Source: Candidatus Neomarinimicrobiota bacterium
GTDB taxonomy: Bacteria; Fidelibacterota; Marinisomatia; Marinisomatales; TCS55
Assembly (NCBI GenBank): GCA_018651745.1
Contig: JABIDL010000040.1
Location: 25,848-89,847 of the forward strand
Reading direction: 5' to 3'
Length of the DNA: 64,000 bases
How positions within the stretch are numbered: the first letter of the stretch is position 1; every line of letters starts with the position of its first letter. Below, piece by piece: positions 14,050 to 24,340 of the stretch. Made by a program: the position numbers and the translations under genes. The notes under the pieces are model-generated. The model did no database searches. It saw nothing but the letters and a program-made list of their open reading frames with translations, and was not told the origin of the DNA.

Positions 14050-17000
14050 TGCAATATTACTCAATTCCTAAAAATCTATATTTATTCATACAATTAGGTT
14101 TGGCTTTTTCCTTGCTTACAGGACAAACCCAAGTTGGTGAAGACATTGACGGCGAAACGGCGAACGATCGATCAGGTTGGTCAGTATCTATGGACTCAGA
14201 CGGTAGTCATGTCGCTATCGGATCAAGATATAATGATGCCGGGATTCCAGGTTCCAATCTAGGTCATGTTCGTGTATATGAATATAGCAGTGGTAGTTGG
14301 AGTCAAGTGGGAGCTGATATTGATGGAGAGGCCAATACTGATTATTCCGGCCATTCTGTTTCTTTAGATTCAGATGGCAGTCATGTGATCATTGGTGCAC
14401 CTGAAAATGATGGTGCGGGTGGTTATAATAGCGGTCATGCTCGTGTGTATGAATACAGTAGCGGTAGCTGGAGTCAATTGGGAAGCGATATCGACGGAGA
14501 TGCGGTCGGTGATAATATGGGTATTTCGGTTTCTATCGATTCTGACGGAAGCCATATTGCTGTCGGCGCAATCTACAAAGATGGTAATGGTTCGGATGCC
14601 GGCCATGTGAGAATTTTTGAATACGATGGTAGCGCTTGGAGTCAAGTAGGTAGCGATATTCATGGTGAAACAGCGGGAGATCAATCAGGCGTTTCTGTTT
14701 CTATAGATTCAGATGGAAGCCATGTAGCAATTGGTTCAACCCAAAATGATGATGGTGGAGGTAATTCAGGTCATGTGCGTGTTTTTGAATATAGTGGAAG
14801 TAGTTGGAGTCAAATAGGAAGTGACATTGATGGAGAAGCTGCTGGAGATTATTCAGGCGGTTCTATTTCCATCGATTCGGATGGTAGTCATGTAGCTATT
14901 GGTGCTGAAAACAAAAATTCTAATACGGGTCAAGTTCGTGTTTTTGAATATACGGGAGGTAGTTGGAGTCAATTAGGTAGCGATATTGATGGCGTTGCCG
15001 CTGGAGATTATTTTGGTACATCGGTTTCAATCGATTCAGATGGTATTAATTTAATTGTAGGCGGGAAGGGAAATGACGATGGCTCTGGTAATGCAGGACA
15101 TGTGAGATTATATAGCTACAGTGGCAGTAGTTGGGTCCAAATAGGCGATGATATTTATGGTGAATCTGCTAGTGACTATTCAGGTTCTTCTGTATCTATC
15201 GATTCTGATGGCAGTCATGTGGCTCTTAGTGCTCCATATAATAGTGGTTCTGCAAGCTCAGCAGGACATGTGAGAGTTTTTACATTTGAAATCCCCGGTA
15301 TCACCGTTTCAATTTCTGATTCCATCACGTCAGAAGTAGGAGATACGGCTAGCTTTTCAGTCGTTCTGGATAGTGAACCAACCGCGGATGTAACTATTCC
15401 GATTTCCAGTTCTGATTTAACCGAAGGCACAGTCTCACCAGATACCTTAACATTTACGGCCGCCAACTGGAATGCAGCTCAAATGGTAACCATTACCGGA
15501 GTGAATGATGATGTGGATGATGGCGATATTGCATATACAATTGTATTGTCCGCAGCTACCAGTTCTGATGGAAATTATAATGGTGTAGATGCGGATGATG
15601 TTTCAATGACAAACACAGATGATGATAGCGCCGGGATTACAGTCGCAGTAACCGATTCCACCACAACAGAAACAGGCGAGACAGGAACATTTACAGTTGT
15701 ATTAAACAGTGAGCCAACCGGAGATGTAGTTCTTCCAATTTCCAGTTCTGATTTAACCGAAGGCACAGTCTCACCAGATACGTTAACATTTACGGCCGCC
15801 AACTGGAATGCAGTTCAAACGGTAACAATCACCGGTGTAAATGATGATGTGGATGATGGCGATATTGCATATACAATTTTATTGTCAGCAGCTACCAGTT
15901 CTGATGGAAATTATAATGGTGTAGATGCGGATGATGTTTCAATGACAAACACAGATGATGATACTGCGAGTTTTACTGTATCATATTCAAACTCACTTAT
16001 AACGTCAGAAGCAGGAGGTACTACTAGTTTAACGCTTGTTCTGGATAGTGAGCCAACCGGAGATGTAGTTATTCCAATTTCCAGTTCTGATCTAACCGAA
16101 GGCACAGTCTCACCAGATACCTTAACATTTACGGCCGCCAACTGGAATGCAGCTCAAACGGTAACCATCACCGGAGTGAATGATTTTGTGGATGATGGTG
16201 ATATTATATATACAATAACATTTGGATCAGCAACAAGTAGTGATATTAATTATAATGGAAGTAATCCTTCAGATGAAAGTATTACAAATACGGATGATGA
16301 TAGCGCCGGGATTACAGTCGTGGTTTCTGATTCCATTACGTCAGAAGTAGGAGAAACTGCTAGTTTTACGGTTGTTCTGGGTAGTGAACCAACGGCAGAT
16401 GTGACCATTGGAGTTTCGAGCAGTGATGAGACTGAAGGAACAGTGGATGTTTCTACACTTACCTTTACATCAGGAAATTGGAGTTCAGCTCAAACAGTTA
16501 CAATGACGGGTGCGGATGATAATGAAGCAGATGGTGATGTATCTTATTCCATCATTTTAGCTGCCGCAAGTAGTACAGATGGAAATTATCAAGGACTGGA
16601 CCCTGACGATATAAGTGTTACCAATCTGGATTACGAACCGATAATATCTGTTTTATCGACAACGATAGATTTTGATAGTGTTGTTGTTTTGAGTGATAGT
16701 ACCCAAACAATAACCGTTGGCAACGCAGGGAATGAGAATTTGGTTATTGATTCGGTAGCGATGACATCCGGTATATTTTCTATTGAATCATTCTTATACC
16801 CATTGACAATAGCCCCGGCAGAAGATAGTATATTTTCAATAATATTTTATCCACAGGACACTATTAGTTATAGTGAGGAACTTGTGATTTATAGTAATGA
16901 TCCTGATAGTTCTTCATTTCAAATAAGCTTATCAGGTACAGGATACAACAGCCCTCCTATTATAGTTGAAATAGATGAACCTGATTCAGTTTCGTTAGGT

Positions 17001-18566
17001 GATTCTGTGACAGTCAATATAACAGTTACAGATGATGATAGTATAACAACAGTCGTATTGAATTATTTTGTAGGTGGAGATACCAGCATGTATGCGGTCC
17101 TGGCGACTGATTCGGATGGAGATGGAACATTTTCAGCTGAAATTGACAGTAGCGCTATCGGATTGACAGGAGTTGCCTATTATGTTGCAGTATCCGATGA
17201 ATTTGGGAATACGAGTATCAGCGATACCGTATCAATTATAACGCAGTTTAATGAGAATGTTTTGAATACAGAAATAAATGGTAGCGCTTACACTGAAGGA
17301 ATACCAACCTCAAAATGGCGATTGATTTCTGTTCCAACAAATTTAGACAATTCTTCCGTAGCTAATACAATTCAAGATGAGCTGAGTCAATCTTCTTCTG
17401 ATGACACTTGGCGATTATATGAGGATTCTGGTAATGCAACTTGGATAGAAGCAGAATCATTTGTTTTAGGACAAGGATATTGGATACAGCAGCGTGTGGA
17501 AAGCGATATTGATTTTTCGACCGGTTCAGGACAGTCTGTTGACCTGCTTGGTTTTTCCATCAATATACCGTCAGGATGGAGTCTGATCGGGAATCCGTAT
17601 CCATTTGAATTGGAGATCACTTTTGATGAAGCACAGGTTTATGGACCATTGACATATGGAAGCACAAGCACAGAAAGCTGGGATGCAGAAAGCAATATTT
17701 TATCTCCTTGGCAGGGATATGCTATCTATAATCGCACAGCTGATGAGGTTGCATTGGATATCAAACCTCTGGAAAGAGGAGGCGGGGCCTTACTAAAGGA
17801 AGCTGATGTTAATGCCGGTTGGCAAATAGTCATTAGTATTGACAATGGTGAATACGGTGACATATACAATGCCATTGGAAGAAAAACCGGAGCGTCGGAA
17901 CAATTGGATATTTGGGATAATCCCGAACCACCAGCTTTGGATCAATATGTTTCTCTGAATATGACCCGTAAAGAATGGGGTGTAAAATCAATGTTGACTA
18001 CAGATATCCGTTCTATGGATATAATCAATGGAATTTGGGACATGAATTTGGATATTGGAAATGTGCAAGGTCCATTCACTGTTTCAACAGATCAAATTGG
18101 TTCGTTGCCCGAAGGGCACGTCGCAGTACTTCTTGATCATATTGAGCATCAGATTTATGATATTTCCAAAAACCAGGAAATAGTTATAACAAAGGCAATG
18201 GAAGAATTTAGTTATCCTATATCAATGATAGTTGGTGTCCCGGCATTTGTTGAAGCTGCAGCGAAAAATATATTATCTACCATCCCAGAAAAGTTTGCAC
18301 TCCATCAAAACTTTCCCAACCCCTTTAACCCCTCGACACATATTTCTTTCTCATTACCAAAACCATCTAACGTTGAGGTTAAGATATACAATATTCTTGG
18401 TCAGTCCGTAGTTACACTAATCAATGATTGGCGTAATTTGGGCCACCACAGTGTTCAATGGAACGGTAGGGATAAATGGGGAGAAAGTGTTGGGACTGGT
18501 ATCTATTTCTACAGCTTGGAGACAGCGGATTTTCGGCAGGTGAAGAAATTGATGTTATTGAAATAA
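14049..18566 (+). CDS. Giant secreted surface protein: FG-GAP repeats, Calx-beta repeats, type IX secretion tail
   Basis: 1505 residues. A signal peptide (about 1-25, ending LLTGQ) is followed by seven or so FG-GAP-like beta-propeller units (about 28-415) with the core SIDSDGSHVAIGA and GHVRVFEYSGSSW. Four Calx-beta-like domains follow (about 417-860), each with TASFSVVLDSEP, GTVSPDTLTFTAANW and VTITGVNDD. An ASPM/Hydin-like Ig domain (about 865-975) and further beta domains precede the C-terminal sorting domain (about 1415-1505), with NFPNPFNPSTHISF, VEVKIYNILGQ and a final GIYFYSLETADF...KKLMLLK. That tail is the type IX (Por) secretion signal. No catalytic site is evident; an adhesin or matrix role is inferred. 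It is coupled to the upstream CsgG-like gene. Confidence 0.88.
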   Translation: MQYYSIPKNLYLFIQLGLAFSLLTGQTQVGEDIDGETANDRSGWSVSMDSDGSHVAIGSRYNDAGIPGSNLGHVRVYEYSSGSWSQVGADIDGEANTDYSGHSVSLDSDGSHVIIGAPENDGAGGYNSGHARVYEYSSGSWSQLGSDIDGDAVGDNMGISVSIDSDGSHIAVGAIYKDGNGSDAGHVRIFEYDGSAWSQVGSDIHGETAGDQSGVSVSIDSDGSHVAIGSTQNDDGGGNSGHVRVFEYSGSSWSQIGSDIDGEAAGDYSGGSISIDSDGSHVAIGAENKNSNTGQVRVFEYTGGSWSQLGSDIDGVAAGDYFGTSVSIDSDGINLIVGGKGNDDGSGNAGHVRLYSYSGSSWVQIGDDIYGESASDYSGSSVSIDSDGSHVALSAPYNSGSASSAGHVRVFTFEIPGITVSISDSITSEVGDTASFSVVLDSEPTADVTIPISSSDLTEGTVSPDTLTFTAANWNAAQMVTITGVNDDVDDGDIAYTIVLSAATSSDGNYNGVDADDVSMTNTDDDSAGITVAVTDSTTTETGETGTFTVVLNSEPTGDVVLPISSSDLTEGTVSPDTLTFTAANWNAVQTVTITGVNDDVDDGDIAYTILLSAATSSDGNYNGVDADDVSMTNTDDDTASFTVSYSNSLITSEAGGTTSLTLVLDSEPTGDVVIPISSSDLTEGTVSPDTLTFTAANWNAAQTVTITGVNDFVDDGDIIYTITFGSATSSDINYNGSNPSDESITNTDDDSAGITVVVSDSITSEVGETASFTVVLGSEPTADVTIGVSSSDETEGTVDVSTLTFTSGNWSSAQTVTMTGADDNEADGDVSYSIILAAASSTDGNYQGLDPDDISVTNLDYEPIISVLSTTIDFDSVVVLSDSTQTITVGNAGNENLVIDSVAMTSGIFSIESFLYPLTIAPAEDSIFSIIFYPQDTISYSEELVIYSNDPDSSSFQISLSGTGYNSPPIIVEIDEPDSVSLGDSVTVNITVTDDDSITTVVLNYFVGGDTSMYAVLATDSDGDGTFSAEIDSSAIGLTGVAYYVAVSDEFGNTSISDTVSIITQFNENVLNTEINGSAYTEGIPTSKWRLISVPTNLDNSSVANTIQDELSQSSSDDTWRLYEDSGNATWIEAESFVLGQGYWIQQRVESDIDFSTGSGQSVDLLGFSINIPSGWSLIGNPYPFELEITFDEAQVYGPLTYGSTSTESWDAESNILSPWQGYAIYNRTADEVALDIKPLERGGGALLKEADVNAGWQIVISIDNGEYGDIYNAIGRKTGASEQLDIWDNPEPPALDQYVSLNMTRKEWGVKSMLTTDIRSMDIINGIWDMNLDIGNVQGPFTVSTDQIGSLPEGHVAVLLDHIEHQIYDISKNQEIVITKAMEEFSYPISMIVGVPAFVEAAAKNILSTIPEKFALHQNFPNPFNPSTHISFSLPKPSNVEVKIYNILGQSVVTLINDWRNLGHHSVQWNGRDKWGESVGTGIYFYSLETADFRQVKKLMLLK
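15298..16632 (+). repeat. Four tandem Calx-beta coding repeats
   Basis: Units begin near 15300, 15636, 15967 and 16311, with a period of about 330-345 bases. Units 1, 2 and 3 share long nearly identical DNA, for example the stretch around GAAGGCACAGTCTCACCAGA at about 15423, 15759 and 16098. Units 1 and 2 also share the block around GATGTGGATGATGGCGATAT. Unit 4 is diverged. Synonymous sites are largely unchanged between units 1 and 2, so the duplication is recent or homogenised. Confidence 0.9.
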
Positions 18567-18768
18567 TCATCTACAAATTGTATTAATAGCACACCTTGAA
18601 ATGGTGGTATGATAAATATTACGTTTTACACATGATCAATTTTCCCGCCTTGTCAAGGTTACACATAGACTATACAGACTTTCGACTTTCCACCACAATA
18701 GCGAGGAATTACACAAAAAACATACGAAAATGGTGGAATGGTACAAAGATCAAAAGTAGGAGAAAACC

Positions 18769-18942
18769 ATGAAAACCCAGATTGCTAAAATCATAGCAGT
18801 TGCATTACCACTCATTAGTCTTGTCACTGCTCAACCGAGTTTTCCGTCTAATCCGAACCAAGCGCCCATTGGTGGGCTTGGGTTTTTGGCGGCTGCAGGA
18901 GGTGCGTGGGCGGTGAAGAAGTTGAGAGAAAAGAATAAATAG
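18769..18942 (+). CDS. 57-residue secreted protein with PID-CTERM-like sorting signal
   Basis: A small gene with a strong AGGAG six bases upstream of its ATG. The product has an N-terminal signal peptide (residues 1-21, ending VTA), a Pro/Asn-rich spacer of about ten residues, then APIGGLGFLAAAGGAWAVKK, a P-I-x-G-L motif followed by a hydrophobic helix and basic residues. This tripartite C-terminus resembles the PID-CTERM (PEP-CTERM-like) sorting signals known from Bacteroidetes, here on an almost bare carrier. It follows the giant type IX cargo gene and precedes groES. No sorting enzyme is in the window. The family assignment is inference from the motif. Confidence 0.65.
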   Translation: MKTQIAKIIAVALPLISLVTAQPSFPSNPNQAPIGGLGFLAAAGGAWAVKKLREKNK

Positions 18943-19014
18943 TTTTATAAACATACGCTAAACGGGTTTTGCTTACCGATGAATAATTTTGAGAAAATGG
19001 AAATGAGGAACCTG

Positions 19015-19041
19015 TTAGCACTCTAATAAAAAGAGTGCCAA
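19015..19041 (+). promoter_or_regulatory. CIRCE operator (HrcA binding site)
   Basis: TTAGCACTC-N9-GAGTGCCAA, one base off the consensus TTAGCACTC-N9-GAGTGCTAA, 103 bases before groES. A TATAAT at 19054-19059 lies 12 bases downstream, so the right arm of CIRCE sits in the -35 region and a bound HrcA repressor would block the promoter. This predicts heat-shock derepression of groES-groEL. Confidence 0.93.
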
Positions 19042-19144
19042 TTTGTATTGTTTTATAATGATTTATATAAATACCTTCCGTGCTACTCAATAGGGTAGAA
19101 AAACAAATTTAATGAACCAATAACATAAATGGAGATAGGTTAAT

Positions 19145-19435
19145 ATGAGTATCAAAATAACACCACTGGCAGACCGTGTCGTAGTGGAAGCGGCCGCCGC
19201 TGAAGAAACATCAACCGGCGGAATCATTCTTCCCGATACGGCGCAGGAAAAACCCCAGCAGGGGACGGTTGTTGCAGTTGGACCAGGTAAGGTCAGCGAC
19301 GCCGGAAGTTTAATAGAAATGACTGTGAAAAAGGGTGACAAAGTTCTGTACGGAAAATACTCCGGATCAGATGTCACATTTGACGGTAACGATTATATGA
19401 TCATGCGCGAGAGTGATATTCTCGCAGTATTGTAA
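19145..19435 (+). CDS. groES: Co-chaperonin GroES
   Basis: The 96-residue lid of the GroEL chaperonin. The sequence opens ITPLADRVVVEAAAAEETST, then GGIILPDTAQEKPQQGTVVA (the mobile loop region, about 17-35), and ends VLYGKYSGSDVTFDGNDYMI with the final SDILAVL: a complete family match of normal length. A GGAG lies about ten bases before the ATG. It heads the groES-groEL operon under CIRCE control; groEL starts 12 bases after the stop. Confidence 0.97.
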   Translation: MSIKITPLADRVVVEAAAAEETSTGGIILPDTAQEKPQQGTVVAVGPGKVSDAGSLIEMTVKKGDKVLYGKYSGSDVTFDGNDYMIMRESDILAVL

Positions 19436-21091
<1,656 letters not shown>

Positions 21092-21110
21092 TTCGTTCGA
21101 ATCGATTGAA

Positions 21111-21138
21111 AAAAAGCCCTGCGATGCAGGGCTTTTTT
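21111..21138 (+). terminator. Rho-independent terminator after groEL
   Basis: AAAAAGCCCTGC and GCAGGGCTTTTT form a perfect 12-bp stem with a 3-base loop (GAT), and the T-run continues to 21138. It begins 19 bases after the groEL stop. Confidence 0.95.
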
Positions 21139-21188
21139 GTTTGTACACCTTGACTACCGAAGAAATGCAGAAGTAAATTGCTGACCTA

Positions 21189-21551
21189 ATGGATATAATT
21201 CGCATGAAGAATATGGTTTTTTACGGATACCACGGCGTGAGTGAAACCGAGAAAAAATTGGGTGGGAAATTTGAAGTGGACCTAGATTTATATAGGTCTC
21301 TCGAAGTTGCAGGAAAAACCGATCAACTTGGAGATACCGTTGATTATGAATCCGTGTACAAATCAGTGGAATCTTGCGTGCGAGGTCAAAAACATTATTT
21401 GATTGAATCTCTTGCAGAAGAAATTTCAACCGTTATTCTTAAACAATTTCCAATATACCATGTTAAGGTTCGAGTTAGAAAACCTAATGCACCCGTTAGC
21501 GGAGTTTTGGATTCGGTGGAAATCGAAATCGAAAGACCGTCGAGCTCATAA
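21189..21551 (+). CDS. folB: Dihydroneopterin aldolase
   Basis: A 120-residue folate-pathway enzyme that cleaves 7,8-dihydroneopterin to 6-hydroxymethyl-dihydropterin and glycolaldehyde. It shows the family N-terminus IIRMKNMVFYGYHGVSETEK (the YGYHGV block with the pterin-site region), GDTVDYESVYK at about 51-61 and the C-terminal HVKVRVRKPNAPVSGVLDSV with the catalytic lysine context KPxAP. Length is normal. Its stop overlaps the folK start (TAATG), so consecutive pathway enzymes are co-translated. Confidence 0.93.
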   Translation: MDIIRMKNMVFYGYHGVSETEKKLGGKFEVDLDLYRSLEVAGKTDQLGDTVDYESVYKSVESCVRGQKHYLIESLAEEISTVILKQFPIYHVKVRVRKPNAPVSGVLDSVEIEIERPSSS

Positions 21552-22057
21552 TGACGGAAACGGTTTATTTCGGACTTGGATCCAATCTTGGCGATCGAGA
21601 AAAAAATGTATATTCTGCGATGGATTTATTAAAATTGGTTCCCGGGTTATCCTTAGTTAAAACAGCATCTTTTTATGAGTCACCCCCATTATATAACACA
21701 AACCAGCCATCTTTTCTCAATTCGGTTGTGGAAGGCCTGTATAATGGCAAGCCTCAAAACTTGCTTCAAGAAATTCAATCCATCGAGATGAAATTGGGAC
21801 GATCCGAAATCCGTCAGAAAAATCATCCACGAACGATTGATATCGACATTCTGATTTTTGGGAACCATGTTTTGAATACAACTAAACTTCAAATTCCTCA
21901 TTCAAAATTATCAGAACGAAAATTTGTTTTAATTCCAATGGCTGAAATTGCACCTGATTTTCTTATTCCGAAATTGAACCAAAATCCTGTAGAATTAATT
22001 GCAATTTGTCCGGATAAATCTATCATTGAAAAGCACACTATTCTAAAATCAGCATGA
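21551..22057 (+). CDS. folK: 2-amino-4-hydroxy-6-hydroxymethyldihydropteridine diphosphokinase
   Basis: A 168-residue enzyme adding pyrophosphate from ATP to 6-hydroxymethyl-dihydropterin, the step after FolB in folate synthesis. Family blocks are YFGLGSNLGDREKNVYSAMD at the start, SFYESPPLYNTNQPSFLNSV in the middle and the ATP/Mg site KNHPRTIDIDILIFG at about 95-109, with the two DxD aspartates. Start overlaps folB, and the end overlaps the nucleoside kinase by four bases. Confidence 0.95.
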   Translation: MTETVYFGLGSNLGDREKNVYSAMDLLKLVPGLSLVKTASFYESPPLYNTNQPSFLNSVVEGLYNGKPQNLLQEIQSIEMKLGRSEIRQKNHPRTIDIDILIFGNHVLNTTKLQIPHSKLSERKFVLIPMAEIAPDFLIPKLNQNPVELIAICPDKSIIEKHTILKSA

Positions 22058-22695
22058 GAAATCTATATTATCTCGCAATAGAAGGACCGATCGGGGTAGG
22101 TAAAACAAGTCTTGCCAATTTGATGTCAGAAAAACTTGGCGCACGCCTGGTCCTTGAGCAATTTGAAGAAAACCCTTTTCTAAAGGATTTTTATAAAGAT
22201 CCTGATCGTTTTGCCTTTCAAGTACAACTATTTTTCCTTCTTCAACGATATCAACAGCAGCAAAACATTCGCCAAGTGGACATGTTTCATAATTTACTGA
22301 TTTCTGATTACATGTTTATAAAGGATAGGTTATTTGCATCCTTGAATTTGGGTGAACGTGATTTTGGTTTGTATGAAAATGTTGCTACTCATCTTGAAAG
22401 AAATATCATAAATCCGGACTTGGTGATTTATCTTCAAGCTGATACAGATACTTTAATGAAAAACGTTGCTAAACGAGGACGTGATTTTGAAAAGAATTTA
22501 TCTGCCGATTATCTTGATGCGGTCAACCAAGTGTATAGTGAATATTTCTTCAATTATCAAGAAACTCCTCTTGTTATTATCAATACAAACGACATTGATT
22601 TTGTTGAAAACGAGGAAGACCTCAAAGAAGTCATTCAATATATCCGTGAACCGGTCACCGGAACTAAATTTTTTAATCCTGCCGCAACAATATAA
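22054..22695 (+). CDS. Deoxynucleoside kinase (dNK/dAK-dGK family)
   Basis: A 213-residue salvage kinase phosphorylating deoxynucleosides to 5'-monophosphates. P-loop EGPIGVGKTS lies at about 9-18. FEENPFLKDFYKDPDRFAFQ is the substrate-side segment with the conserved Glu/Pro/Phe. SDYMFIKDRLFA at about 90-101 occupies the place of the D/E-R-S active-site motif, and a lid with RGRDFEKN follows. Family members act on dA, dG, dC or T; the specificity cannot be told here. It overlaps folK at its start and the small membrane protein gene at its stop. Confidence 0.88.
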   Translation: MRNLYYLAIEGPIGVGKTSLANLMSEKLGARLVLEQFEENPFLKDFYKDPDRFAFQVQLFFLLQRYQQQQNIRQVDMFHNLLISDYMFIKDRLFASLNLGERDFGLYENVATHLERNIINPDLVIYLQADTDTLMKNVAKRGRDFEKNLSADYLDAVNQVYSEYFFNYQETPLVIINTNDIDFVENEEDLKEVIQYIREPVTGTKFFNPAATI

Positions 22696-22877
22696 TGCTG
22701 GGCAAGCTACTGGCTTATGCGATAGTTATTTATTTAACCATTCGAATTGGGCGATTTGTACAGGCGCTCTTTGGCAAAAAAAATAAAAATGCCGTATCTG
22801 ACAAAAAAGACGGATATTTCAAAGAAACAGAAATTCGTGATGCTGAATTCACAGATGTGAAGGATGAAGATGAATAA
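22695..22877 (+). CDS. Small single-pass membrane protein, unknown function
   Basis: A 60-residue protein with one hydrophobic helix at about 3-24 and a charged tail (KKNKNAVSDKKDGYFKETEI, then DAEFTDVKDEDE). The tail recalls the [DE]AEY/F[TE][DE] ends of short DUF4834-like proteins of Bacteroidetes, but I cannot assign a family firmly. Start overlaps the kinase stop and the end overlaps the DoxX start by 14 bases, which argues that it is a real, translated gene. Confidence 0.65.
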   Translation: MLGKLLAYAIVIYLTIRIGRFVQALFGKKNKNAVSDKKDGYFKETEIRDAEFTDVKDEDE

Positions 22878-23310
22878 GTTCCGGGAAACGTGTTCATTTG
22901 GTTGTGAAAATTCGTCGAATTTCGGATTGCTCGCGCTTCGAACTCTTCCTGCATATTTTCTGGTTTCGAACCATGGATGGAGTAAAATAACCAATCCTGA
23001 GAAATGGAATTGGCTTGGAACGACGTTTGCAAAATATTTTTTTGGTATTCTTGATTTTGCAACTCCGGCCTTTGGTTTTATAGCTGCATTTTCAGAATCT
23101 ATTTGTGCTATTCTTGTGTTGCTTGGGTTATTCACACGTCCGGCTGCTTTGCTTGTTGCGGCAACCATGTTGATTGCAGCTTTTCACCACATTACGACAA
23201 CAGGAAACCCGGAAAGCGCATTGGTCTATTTTTCTGTTTTCATAGCGATCGCATTCACTGGTCCCGGCAAATTCAGTTTAGACTCGATCCTATTTGCATC
23301 TAAAAAATGA
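22864..23310 (+). CDS. DoxX family membrane protein
   Basis: A 148-residue protein with a short charged N-terminus and four hydrophobic segments. LLALRTLPAYFLVSNHGWSK and the FAKYFFGILDFATPAFGFIA / AFSESICAILVLLGLFTRPA blocks are the DoxX pattern (a G-x-x-K near helix 1, then E in helix 3 followed by GLFTRPAA). Members are poorly characterised membrane proteins linked to oxidative stress and respiratory modules. It is coupled to the gene before it and overlaps the oxidoreductase after it by four bases. Confidence 0.85.
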   Translation: MKMNKFRETCSFGCENSSNFGLLALRTLPAYFLVSNHGWSKITNPEKWNWLGTTFAKYFFGILDFATPAFGFIAAFSESICAILVLLGLFTRPAALLVAATMLIAAFHHITTTGNPESALVYFSVFIAIAFTGPGKFSLDSILFASKK

Positions 23311-24329
23311 ACGCTATTCGCATTCATAAACATGGTGGCCCCGATGTGTTACAGTGGGACGCTATTCCTGTGCCTGAGCCAAAGAATGGTGATGTCCTTG
23401 TCCAAATAAAAGCAGCAGCGATGAATCATTTGGATATTTGGGTTCGAACCGGAATTCCGGGCGTACCACTTCCAATAATAATGGGAAGTGATGGATCCGG
23501 AATAGTGCATGGTATTGGCGAATCTGTTTCCCAATTCGCACCAGGTGATGAAGTTGTGATTCAGCCACTCGTCTGGTGTGGGAAATGCAGTTTATGTAAA
23601 ACAGGACGAGAAAATTATTGTACTTCTATGGGAATCCTTGGTGAAACAGAAAATGGAACGATGGCAGAATTGATTTCAGTTCCGGAAAAAAATGTTCAAA
23701 AAAAACCTGCCAATTTGAATTTCAAAGAAGCAGCGGCATTTTCTCTAGTAGGTCAAACTGCATACGCAATGTTGGTGCGCCGAGCAAAAATAAATTCCGG
23801 CGAAACGGTTTTGGTTTGGGGTGCCAGTTCAGGTGTTGGAATGACCGCAATTCAAATTGCGAAACATTTTGGTTGTACCGTGATTACAACTGCAGGAACT
23901 GATGCAAAAGTTGCTTTTGCAAAAAAACTTGGCGCAGATCATGTCATTCATTATAAGAATGAGGATGTTGCCTCAGTTGTTAAAGAATTAACAAACGGTA
24001 CCGGTGCTGATGTGATTGTTGAACATGTTGGAGAGGCAACTTGGAAAACGAGCCTAAAGAGTCTAGCAAAAGGCGGAAGATTGGTCACCTGCGGTTCCAC
24101 GACCGGAACGGATGTTTCAATAAATCTGAGACATCTATTTTTCAAACAGCAGTCTATACTTGGTTCTACGATGGGCAATGTTTCCAGTATGGATGAGGTT
24201 CTCAAATTTGCAGAATCAGGTGTTATAAAACCGGTTATTGATTCAGTTTTTGAAATGGGAAATAGCGCGGATGCACATCGCAAGCTTGAGAATGGCGAAG
24301 CATTCGGAAAAATTGTTCTAATTCCGTAA
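23307..24329 (+). CDS. Zinc-type alcohol dehydrogenase / quinone oxidoreductase (MDR superfamily)
   Basis: A 340-residue medium-chain NAD(P)-dependent oxidoreductase. The N-terminal GroES-like domain contains NHLDIWVRTGIPGVPLPIIM and the structural-zinc cysteine cluster CGKCSLCKTGRENYC at about 90-104. The Rossmann domain has VLVWGASSGVGMTAIQIAKH at about 171-190, then GADHVIHYKNED and GADVIVEHVGEAT. The end ENGEAFGKIVLIP is typical. The substrate is unknown. A four-base overlap with the DoxX gene suggests a shared operon and perhaps a shared redox role, which is inference. Confidence 0.9.
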   Translation: MNAIRIHKHGGPDVLQWDAIPVPEPKNGDVLVQIKAAAMNHLDIWVRTGIPGVPLPIIMGSDGSGIVHGIGESVSQFAPGDEVVIQPLVWCGKCSLCKTGRENYCTSMGILGETENGTMAELISVPEKNVQKKPANLNFKEAAAFSLVGQTAYAMLVRRAKINSGETVLVWGASSGVGMTAIQIAKHFGCTVITTAGTDAKVAFAKKLGADHVIHYKNEDVASVVKELTNGTGADVIVEHVGEATWKTSLKSLAKGGRLVTCGSTTGTDVSINLRHLFFKQQSILGSTMGNVSSMDEVLKFAESGVIKPVIDSVFEMGNSADAHRKLENGEAFGKIVLIP

Positions 24330-24340
24330 ACTTCCTTCCG

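Noticed and set aside
15298-16632. Regular spaced repeats that could suggest a CRISPR array
   Set aside because: The repeats are about 340 bases, in frame, and encode Calx-beta domains; no short repeat-spacer structure and no cas genes.
18567-18768. Possible further small gene or RNA between the giant protein and the PID-CTERM-like gene
   Set aside because: No ORF with a ribosome site, no clear terminator and no stable hairpin could be found by eye.
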